DNA of 20,155 nt, from assembly GCF_000002995.4 (NCBI RefSeq), contig NW_025062373.1, positions 1-20,155 of the forward strand. The letters run 5' to 3'. Every line of letters starts with the position of its first letter. The stretch's first letter is position 1. Shown piece after piece: positions 1-9,972 of this stretch. A program made the translations under genes and the position numbers. The notes under the pieces are model-generated. The model was not told the DNA's origin, did not search any database, and worked only from the letters and a program-made list of their open reading frames with translations. The DNA comes from Brugia malayi. Its lineage: Eukaryota; Nematoda; Chromadorea; Rhabditida; Onchocercidae.

Positions 1-322
1 TAATTGACTAAGTTACGTGCATTGTACCAGTGCTGGTCGTACATTACGCTGTCATTTTATAGTTTAAATATTAAAATACGCTTTGTAATTAAGTTTTGCG
101 GCATAAATTCATCAGCAAAATTAATAAAACTTTCAATTAATCATGATTTTAATTCAATTTAAGAATTTAAATTAAATTTAAATTCAAATTTAAATTTTGA
201 ATTTTTTAAAAATTTTAAAATTTGTTATAGTTTTCTTACATTAGACAAGGAAATTGGTTCTAATTTATCAATTTTAATTTTAATTAAGTGCCAAAACTGC
301 TAAAAAAAGCTTATTTTGAACC
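1..322 (+). repeat. Monomer 1, divergent copy at the left edge
   Basis: This copy keeps the 322-bp length but differs from the consensus at three places. Base 11 is A instead of T, one T is missing from the T4 run at consensus 82-85, and one extra G is present near base 101 (gcggca instead of gcgca). The two indels cancel in length. None of these changes recurs elsewhere in the window. All three lie within the first 101 bases, and the remaining 221 bases match the consensus. The changes may be real edge divergence, or base errors at the end of a contig or read, since two of them are homopolymer or short-run indels. The third indel also disturbs the loop end of the 89-125 hairpin. Confidence 0.9.
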
Positions 323-3300
323 TAATTGACTATGTTACGTGCATTGTACCAGTGCTGGTCGTACATTACGCTGTCATTTTATAGTTTAAATATTAAAATA
401 CGCTTTTGTAATTAAGTTTTGCGCATAAATTCATCAGCAAAATTAATAAAACTTTCAATTAATCATGATTTTAATTCAATTTAAGAATTTAAATTAAATT
501 TAAATTCAAATTTAAATTTTGAATTTTTTAAAAATTTTAAAATTTGTTATAGTTTTCTTACATTAGACAAGGAAATTGGTTCTAATTTATCAATTTTAAT
601 TTTAATTAAGTGCCAAAACTGCTAAAAAAAGCTTATTTTGAACCTAATTGACTATGTTACGTGCATTGTACCAGTGCTGGTCGTACATTACGCTGTCATT
701 TTATAGTTTAAATATTAAAATACGCTTTTGTAATTAAGTTTTGCGCATAAATTCATCAGCAAAATTAATAAAACTTTCAATTAATCATGATTTTAATTCA
801 ATTTAAGAATTTAAATTAAATTTAAATTCAAATTTAAATTTTGAATTTTTTAAAAATTTTAAAATTTGTTATAGTTTTCTTACATTAGACAAGGAAATTG
901 GTTCTAATTTATCAATTTTAATTTTAATTAAGTGCCAAAACTGCTAAAAAAAGCTTATTTTGAACCTAATTGACTATGTTACGTGCATTGTACCAGTGCT
1001 GGTCGTACATTACGCTGTCATTTTATAGTTTAAATATTAAAATACGCTTTTGTAATTAAGTTTTGCGCATAAATTCATCAGCAAAATTAATAAAACTTTC
1101 AATTAATCATGATTTTAATTCAATTTAAGAATTTAAATTAAATTTAAATTCAAATTTAAATTTTGAATTTTTTAAAAATTTTAAAATTTGTTATAGTTTT
1201 CTTACATTAGACAAGGAAATTGGTTCTAATTTATCAATTTTAATTTTAATTAAGTGCCAAAACTGCTAAAAAAAGCTTATTTTGAACCTAATTGACTATG
1301 TTACGTGCATTGTACCAGTGCTGGTCGTACATTACGCTGTCATTTTATAGTTTAAATATTAAAATACGCTTTTGTAATTAAGTTTTGCGCATAAATTCAT
1401 CAGCAAAATTAATAAAACTTTCAATTAATCATGATTTTAATTCAATTTAAGAATTTAAATTAAATTTAAATTCAAATTTAAATTTTGAATTTTTTAAAAA
1501 TTTTAAAATTTGTTATAGTTTTCTTACATTAGACAAGGAAATTGGTTCTAATTTATCAATTTTAATTTTAATTAAGTGCCAAAACTGCTAAAAAAAGCTT
1601 ATTTTGAACCTAATTGACTATGTTACGTGCATTGTACCAGTGCTGGTCGTACATTACGCTGTCATTTTATAGTTTAAATATTAAAATACGCTTTTGTAAT
1701 TAAGTTTTGCGCATAAATTCATCAGCAAAATTAATAAAACTTTCAATTAATCATGATTTTAATTCAATTTAAGAATTTAAATTAAATTTAAATTCAAATT
1801 TAAATTTTGAATTTTTTAAAAATTTTAAAATTTGTTATAGTTTTCTTACATTAGACAAGGAAATTGGTTCTAATTTATCAATTTTAATTTTAATTAAGTG
1901 CCAAAACTGCTAAAAAAAGCTTATTTTGAACCTAATTGACTATGTTACGTGCATTGTACCAGTGCTGGTCGTACATTACGCTGTCATTTTATAGTTTAAA
2001 TATTAAAATACGCTTTTGTAATTAAGTTTTGCGCATAAATTCATCAGCAAAATTAATAAAACTTTCAATTAATCATGATTTTAATTCAATTTAAGAATTT
2101 AAATTAAATTTAAATTCAAATTTAAATTTTGAATTTTTTAAAAATTTTAAAATTTGTTATAGTTTTCTTACATTAGACAAGGAAATTGGTTCTAATTTAT
2201 CAATTTTAATTTTAATTAAGTGCCAAAACTGCTAAAAAAAGCTTATTTTGAACCTAATTGACTATGTTACGTGCATTGTACCAGTGCTGGTCGTACATTA
2301 CGCTGTCATTTTATAGTTTAAATATTAAAATACGCTTTTGTAATTAAGTTTTGCGCATAAATTCATCAGCAAAATTAATAAAACTTTCAATTAATCATGA
2401 TTTTAATTCAATTTAAGAATTTAAATTAAATTTAAATTCAAATTTAAATTTTGAATTTTTTAAAAATTTTAAAATTTGTTATAGTTTTCTTACATTAGAC
2501 AAGGAAATTGGTTCTAATTTATCAATTTTAATTTTAATTAAGTGCCAAAACTGCTAAAAAAAGCTTATTTTGAACCTAATTGACTATGTTACGTGCATTG
2601 TACCAGTGCTGGTCGTACATTACGCTGTCATTTTATAGTTTAAATATTAAAATACGCTTTTGTAATTAAGTTTTGCGCATAAATTCATCAGCAAAATTAA
2701 TAAAACTTTCAATTAATCATGATTTTAATTCAATTTAAGAATTTAAATTAAATTTAAATTCAAATTTAAATTTTGAATTTTTTAAAAATTTTAAAATTTG
2801 TTATAGTTTTCTTACATTAGACAAGGAAATTGGTTCTAATTTATCAATTTTAATTTTAATTAAGTGCCAAAACTGCTAAAAAAAGCTTATTTTGAACCTA
2901 ATTGACTATGTTACGTGCATTGTACCAGTGCTGGTCGTACATTACGCTGTCATTTTATAGTTTAAATATTAAAATACGCTTTTGTAATTAAGTTTTGCGC
3001 ATAAATTCATCAGCAAAATTAATAAAACTTTCAATTAATCATGATTTTAATTCAATTTAAGAATTTAAATTAAATTTAAATTCAAATTTAAATTTTGAAT
3101 TTTTTAAAAATTTTAAAATTTGTTATAGTTTTCTTACATTAGACAAGGAAATTGGTTCTAATTTATCAATTTTAATTTTAATTAAGTGCCAAAACTGCTA
3201 AAAAAAGCTTATTTTGAACCTAATTGACTATGTTACGTGCATTGTACCAGTGCTGGTCGTACATTACGCTGTCATTTTATAGTTTAAATATTAAAATACG

Positions 3301-6300
3301 CTTTTGTAATTAAGTTTTGCGCATAAATTCATCAGCAAAATTAATAAAACTTTCAATTAATCATGATTTTAATTCAATTTAAGAATTTAAATTAAATTTA
3401 AATTCAAATTTAAATTTTGAATTTTTTAAAAATTTTAAAATTTGTTATAGTTTTCTTACATTAGACAAGGAAATTGGTTCTAATTTATCAATTTTAATTT
3501 TAATTAAGTGCCAAAACTGCTAAAAAAAGCTTATTTTGAACCTAATTGACTATGTTACGTGCATTGTACCAGTGCTGGTCGTACATTACGCTGTCATTTT
3601 ATAGTTTAAATATTAAAATACGCTTTTGTAATTAAGTTTTGCGCATAAATTCATCAGCAAAATTAATAAAACTTTCAATTAATCATGATTTTAATTCAAT
3701 TTAAGAATTTAAATTAAATTTAAATTCAAATTTAAATTTTGAATTTTTTAAAAATTTTAAAATTTGTTATAGTTTTCTTACATTAGACAAGGAAATTGGT
3801 TCTAATTTATCAATTTTAATTTTAATTAAGTGCCAAAACTGCTAAAAAAAGCTTATTTTGAACCTAATTGACTATGTTACGTGCATTGTACCAGTGCTGG
3901 TCGTACATTACGCTGTCATTTTATAGTTTAAATATTAAAATACGCTTTTGTAATTAAGTTTTGCGCATAAATTCATCAGCAAAATTAATAAAACTTTCAA
4001 TTAATCATGATTTTAATTCAATTTAAGAATTTAAATTAAATTTAAATTCAAATTTAAATTTTGAATTTTTTAAAAATTTTAAAATTTGTTATAGTTTTCT
4101 TACATTAGACAAGGAAATTGGTTCTAATTTATCAATTTTAATTTTAATTAAGTGCCAAAACTGCTAAAAAAAGCTTATTTTGAACCTAATTGACTATGTT
4201 ACGTGCATTGTACCAGTGCTGGTCGTACATTACGCTGTCATTTTATAGTTTAAATATTAAAATACGCTTTTGTAATTAAGTTTTGCGCATAAATTCATCA
4301 GCAAAATTAATAAAACTTTCAATTAATCATGATTTTAATTCAATTTAAGAATTTAAATTAAATTTAAATTCAAATTTAAATTTTGAATTTTTTAAAAATT
4401 TTAAAATTTGTTATAGTTTTCTTACATTAGACAAGGAAATTGGTTCTAATTTATCAATTTTAATTTTAATTAAGTGCCAAAACTGCTAAAAAAAGCTTAT
4501 TTTGAACCTAATTGACTATGTTACGTGCATTGTACCAGTGCTGGTCGTACATTACGCTGTCATTTTATAGTTTAAATATTAAAATACGCTTTTGTAATTA
4601 AGTTTTGCGCATAAATTCATCAGCAAAATTAATAAAACTTTCAATTAATCATGATTTTAATTCAATTTAAGAATTTAAATTAAATTTAAATTCAAATTTA
4701 AATTTTGAATTTTTTAAAAATTTTAAAATTTGTTATAGTTTTCTTACATTAGACAAGGAAATTGGTTCTAATTTATCAATTTTAATTTTAATTAAGTGCC
4801 AAAACTGCTAAAAAAAGCTTATTTTGAACCTAATTGACTATGTTACGTGCATTGTACCAGTGCTGGTCGTACATTACGCTGTCATTTTATAGTTTAAATA
4901 TTAAAATACGCTTTTGTAATTAAGTTTTGCGCATAAATTCATCAGCAAAATTAATAAAACTTTCAATTAATCATGATTTTAATTCAATTTAAGAATTTAA
5001 ATTAAATTTAAATTCAAATTTAAATTTTGAATTTTTTAAAAATTTTAAAATTTGTTATAGTTTTCTTACATTAGACAAGGAAATTGGTTCTAATTTATCA
5101 ATTTTAATTTTAATTAAGTGCCAAAACTGCTAAAAAAAGCTTATTTTGAACCTAATTGACTATGTTACGTGCATTGTACCAGTGCTGGTCGTACATTACG
5201 CTGTCATTTTATAGTTTAAATATTAAAATACGCTTTTGTAATTAAGTTTTGCGCATAAATTCATCAGCAAAATTAATAAAACTTTCAATTAATCATGATT
5301 TTAATTCAATTTAAGAATTTAAATTAAATTTAAATTCAAATTTAAATTTTGAATTTTTTAAAAATTTTAAAATTTGTTATAGTTTTCTTACATTAGACAA
5401 GGAAATTGGTTCTAATTTATCAATTTTAATTTTAATTAAGTGCCAAAACTGCTAAAAAAAGCTTATTTTGAACCTAATTGACTATGTTACGTGCATTGTA
5501 CCAGTGCTGGTCGTACATTACGCTGTCATTTTATAGTTTAAATATTAAAATACGCTTTTGTAATTAAGTTTTGCGCATAAATTCATCAGCAAAATTAATA
5601 AAACTTTCAATTAATCATGATTTTAATTCAATTTAAGAATTTAAATTAAATTTAAATTCAAATTTAAATTTTGAATTTTTTAAAAATTTTAAAATTTGTT
5701 ATAGTTTTCTTACATTAGACAAGGAAATTGGTTCTAATTTATCAATTTTAATTTTAATTAAGTGCCAAAACTGCTAAAAAAAGCTTATTTTGAACCTAAT
5801 TGACTATGTTACGTGCATTGTACCAGTGCTGGTCGTACATTACGCTGTCATTTTATAGTTTAAATATTAAAATACGCTTTTGTAATTAAGTTTTGCGCAT
5901 AAATTCATCAGCAAAATTAATAAAACTTTCAATTAATCATGATTTTAATTCAATTTAAGAATTTAAATTAAATTTAAATTCAAATTTAAATTTTGAATTT
6001 TTTAAAAATTTTAAAATTTGTTATAGTTTTCTTACATTAGACAAGGAAATTGGTTCTAATTTATCAATTTTAATTTTAATTAAGTGCCAAAACTGCTAAA
6101 AAAAGCTTATTTTGAACCTAATTGACTATGTTACGTGCATTGTACCAGTGCTGGTCGTACATTACGCTGTCATTTTATAGTTTAAATATTAAAATACGCT
6201 TTTGTAATTAAGTTTTGCGCATAAATTCATCAGCAAAATTAATAAAACTTTCAATTAATCATGATTTTAATTCAATTTAAGAATTTAAATTAAATTTAAA

Positions 6301-9300
6301 TTCAAATTTAAATTTTGAATTTTTTAAAAATTTTAAAATTTGTTATAGTTTTCTTACATTAGACAAGGAAATTGGTTCTAATTTATCAATTTTAATTTTA
6401 ATTAAGTGCCAAAACTGCTAAAAAAAGCTTATTTTGAACCTAATTGACTATGTTACGTGCATTGTACCAGTGCTGGTCGTACATTACGCTGTCATTTTAT
6501 AGTTTAAATATTAAAATACGCTTTTGTAATTAAGTTTTGCGCATAAATTCATCAGCAAAATTAATAAAACTTTCAATTAATCATGATTTTAATTCAATTT
6601 AAGAATTTAAATTAAATTTAAATTCAAATTTAAATTTTGAATTTTTTAAAAATTTTAAAATTTGTTATAGTTTTCTTACATTAGACAAGGAAATTGGTTC
6701 TAATTTATCAATTTTAATTTTAATTAAGTGCCAAAACTGCTAAAAAAAGCTTATTTTGAACCTAATTGACTATGTTACGTGCATTGTACCAGTGCTGGTC
6801 GTACATTACGCTGTCATTTTATAGTTTAAATATTAAAATACGCTTTTGTAATTAAGTTTTGCGCATAAATTCATCAGCAAAATTAATAAAACTTTCAATT
6901 AATCATGATTTTAATTCAATTTAAGAATTTAAATTAAATTTAAATTCAAATTTAAATTTTGAATTTTTTAAAAATTTTAAAATTTGTTATAGTTTTCTTA
7001 CATTAGACAAGGAAATTGGTTCTAATTTATCAATTTTAATTTTAATTAAGTGCCAAAACTGCTAAAAAAAGCTTATTTTGAACCTAATTGACTATGTTAC
7101 GTGCATTGTACCAGTGCTGGTCGTACATTACGCTGTCATTTTATAGTTTAAATATTAAAATACGCTTTTGTAATTAAGTTTTGCGCATAAATTCATCAGC
7201 AAAATTAATAAAACTTTCAATTAATCATGATTTTAATTCAATTTAAGAATTTAAATTAAATTTAAATTCAAATTTAAATTTTGAATTTTTTAAAAATTTT
7301 AAAATTTGTTATAGTTTTCTTACATTAGACAAGGAAATTGGTTCTAATTTATCAATTTTAATTTTAATTAAGTGCCAAAACTGCTAAAAAAAGCTTATTT
7401 TGAACCTAATTGACTATGTTACGTGCATTGTACCAGTGCTGGTCGTACATTACGCTGTCATTTTATAGTTTAAATATTAAAATACGCTTTTGTAATTAAG
7501 TTTTGCGCATAAATTCATCAGCAAAATTAATAAAACTTTCAATTAATCATGATTTTAATTCAATTTAAGAATTTAAATTAAATTTAAATTCAAATTTAAA
7601 TTTTGAATTTTTTAAAAATTTTAAAATTTGTTATAGTTTTCTTACATTAGACAAGGAAATTGGTTCTAATTTATCAATTTTAATTTTAATTAAGTGCCAA
7701 AACTGCTAAAAAAAGCTTATTTTGAACCTAATTGACTATGTTACGTGCATTGTACCAGTGCTGGTCGTACATTACGCTGTCATTTTATAGTTTAAATATT
7801 AAAATACGCTTTTGTAATTAAGTTTTGCGCATAAATTCATCAGCAAAATTAATAAAACTTTCAATTAATCATGATTTTAATTCAATTTAAGAATTTAAAT
7901 TAAATTTAAATTCAAATTTAAATTTTGAATTTTTTAAAAATTTTAAAATTTGTTATAGTTTTCTTACATTAGACAAGGAAATTGGTTCTAATTTATCAAT
8001 TTTAATTTTAATTAAGTGCCAAAACTGCTAAAAAAAGCTTATTTTGAACCTAATTGACTATGTTACGTGCATTGTACCAGTGCTGGTCGTACATTACGCT
8101 GTCATTTTATAGTTTAAATATTAAAATACGCTTTTGTAATTAAGTTTTGCGCATAAATTCATCAGCAAAATTAATAAAACTTTCAATTAATCATGATTTT
8201 AATTCAATTTAAGAATTTAAATTAAATTTAAATTCAAATTTAAATTTTGAATTTTTTAAAAATTTTAAAATTTGTTATAGTTTTCTTACATTAGACAAGG
8301 AAATTGGTTCTAATTTATCAATTTTAATTTTAATTAAGTGCCAAAACTGCTAAAAAAAGCTTATTTTGAACCTAATTGACTATGTTACGTGCATTGTACC
8401 AGTGCTGGTCGTACATTACGCTGTCATTTTATAGTTTAAATATTAAAATACGCTTTTGTAATTAAGTTTTGCGCATAAATTCATCAGCAAAATTAATAAA
8501 ACTTTCAATTAATCATGATTTTAATTCAATTTAAGAATTTAAATTAAATTTAAATTCAAATTTAAATTTTGAATTTTTTAAAAATTTTAAAATTTGTTAT
8601 AGTTTTCTTACATTAGACAAGGAAATTGGTTCTAATTTATCAATTTTAATTTTAATTAAGTGCCAAAACTGCTAAAAAAAGCTTATTTTGAACCTAATTG
8701 ACTATGTTACGTGCATTGTACCAGTGCTGGTCGTACATTACGCTGTCATTTTATAGTTTAAATATTAAAATACGCTTTTGTAATTAAGTTTTGCGCATAA
8801 ATTCATCAGCAAAATTAATAAAACTTTCAATTAATCATGATTTTAATTCAATTTAAGAATTTAAATTAAATTTAAATTCAAATTTAAATTTTGAATTTTT
8901 TAAAAATTTTAAAATTTGTTATAGTTTTCTTACATTAGACAAGGAAATTGGTTCTAATTTATCAATTTTAATTTTAATTAAGTGCCAAAACTGCTAAAAA
9001 AAGCTTATTTTGAACCTAATTGACTATGTTACGTGCATTGTACCAGTGCTGGTCGTACATTACGCTGTCATTTTATAGTTTAAATATTAAAATACGCTTT
9101 TGTAATTAAGTTTTGCGCATAAATTCATCAGCAAAATTAATAAAACTTTCAATTAATCATGATTTTAATTCAATTTAAGAATTTAAATTAAATTTAAATT
9201 CAAATTTAAATTTTGAATTTTTTAAAAATTTTAAAATTTGTTATAGTTTTCTTACATTAGACAAGGAAATTGGTTCTAATTTATCAATTTTAATTTTAAT

Positions 9301-9670
9301 TAAGTGCCAAAACTGCTAAAAAAAGCTTATTTTGAACCTAATTGACTATGTTACGTGCATTGTACCAGTGCTGGTCGTACATTACGCTGTCATTTTATAG
9401 TTTAAATATTAAAATACGCTTTTGTAATTAAGTTTTGCGCATAAATTCATCAGCAAAATTAATAAAACTTTCAATTAATCATGATTTTAATTCAATTTAA
9501 GAATTTAAATTAAATTTAAATTCAAATTTAAATTTTGAATTTTTTAAAAATTTTAAAATTTGTTATAGTTTTCTTACATTAGACAAGGAAATTGGTTCTA
9601 ATTTATCAATTTTAATTTTAATTAAGTGCCAAAACTGCTAAAAAAAGCTTATTTTGAACCTAATTGACTA

Positions 9671-9713
9671 TGTTACGTGCATTGTACCAGTGCTGGTCGT
9701 ACATTACGCTGTC
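9671..9713 (+). other. GC-rich box of the monomer with dyad and direct repeat
   Basis: Monomer bases 11-53 are about 49% G+C against 21% for the whole unit. The box contains an inverted repeat, accag (26-30) and ctggt (33-37), around a central tg. It is flanked by gtac on both sides (24-27 and 39-42). A direct repeat cgtgcatt (16-23) and cgtacatt (38-45) is spaced 22 bp, two helical turns, around the same centre. Three of the monomer's five CpGs are here. The box is invariant in monomers 2-63, and monomer 1 has one substitution at base 11. It looks like a protein-binding site, but that is inference. It does not match the mammalian CENP-B box, because TTCG and its complement CGAA are absent. 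Confidence 0.6.
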
Positions 9714-9748
9714 ATTTTATAGTTTAAATATTAAAATACGCTTTTGTA

Positions 9749-9785
9749 ATTAAGTTTTGCGCATAAATTCATCAGCAAAATTAAT
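9749..9785. repeat. Bulged 11-bp inverted repeat (hairpin/cruciform candidate)
   Basis: Monomer bases 89-93 (attaa) and 95-100 (ttttgc) are complementary to 115-120 (gcaaaa) and 121-125 (ttaat). G94 is left as a single bulge and bases 101-114 form the loop. This makes eleven base pairs, nine of them A-T. It is present in every copy; in monomer 1 the extra G falls at the stem-loop junction. It could form a hairpin in RNA or single-stranded DNA. In vivo formation is not shown by sequence. Confidence 0.6.
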
Positions 9786-9798
9786 AAAACTTTCAATT

Positions 9799-9808
9799 AA
9801 TCATGATT
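9799..9808. repeat. 10-bp perfect palindrome around TCATGA
   Basis: Monomer bases 139-148 read aatcatgatt, which equals its own reverse complement. The centre is a BspHI site (TCATGA, 141-146), one per monomer. It separates the hairpin region from the A/T core. Confidence 0.7.
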
Positions 9809-9883
9809 TTAATTCAATTTAAGAATTTAAATTAAATTTAAATTCAAATTTAAATTTTGAATTTTTTAAAAATTTTAAAATTT
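9809..9883. repeat. A/T core with overlapping palindromes
   Basis: Monomer bases 149-223 are A or T except for C155, G163, C185 and G199. Bases 163-185 form a 23-base palindrome, with 11-base arms gaatttaaatt and aatttaaattc around a single central A (174). Bases 180-204 form a second palindrome centred on 192, with one mismatched pair (189/195) and 9-bp outer arms aaattcaaa and tttgaattt. Bases 210-223 (aaattttaaaattt) form a perfect 14-bp palindrome. The last is the element altered by the S1 variants. Such tracts are typical targets of AT-hook or minor-groove binders and melt easily. A functional role is inferred only. Confidence 0.7.
9825..9855. repeat. Three ATTTAAAT octamers at helical spacing
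   Basis: The octamer atttaaat (also a SwaI site) starts at monomer bases 165, 176 and 188, intervals of 11 and 12 bp, close to one helical turn. The segment can be read as a degenerate 11-12-bp subrepeat inside the monomer, so the A/T core may itself have grown by short tandem duplication. Confidence 0.7.
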
Positions 9884-9966
9884 GTTATAGTTTTCTTACA
9901 TTAGACAAGGAAATTGGTTCTAATTTATCAATTTTAATTTTAATTAAGTGCCAAAACTGCTAAAAA

Positions 9967-9972
9967 AAGCTT
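9967..9972. other. HindIII site, one per monomer
   Basis: AAGCTT at monomer bases 307-312 follows an A7 run and is seen once per copy. A HindIII digest of this array should give a monomer band of about 322 bp with a ladder from occasional site loss. Confidence 0.85.

Noticed and set aside
9671..9713. CENP-B box
   Set aside because: The essential TTCG half and its complement CGAA do not occur in the monomer.
9715..9725. Near match to the yeast ARS consensus (monomer bases 55-65, one mismatch)
   Set aside because: One-mismatch matches to an 11-base A/T motif are expected by chance in 79% A+T DNA.
9670..9753. 27-codon ATG open frame in each monomer (monomer bases 10-93)
   Set aside because: It is short, starts from an ATG absent in monomer 1, has no plausible coding features and lies inside a tandem satellite. 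It is an accident of the GC-rich box. Minus-strand ATG frames here (13-14 codons) are shorter still.
9769..9775. Minus-strand CTGATGA (monomer bases 115-109), the hammerhead ribozyme core found in some satellite DNAs
   Set aside because: No GAAA follows within a sensible distance on that strand (the next is about 200 nt away). The GAAA lying upstream (monomer 134-131) leaves only 15 nt between it and the core, with no C to build stem III, so no hammerhead can be assembled.
9958..9972. Terminator-like gct-A7-agc element at monomer bases 298-310
   Set aside because: The stem is only 3 bp, the A run is the loop, and there is no gene to terminate.
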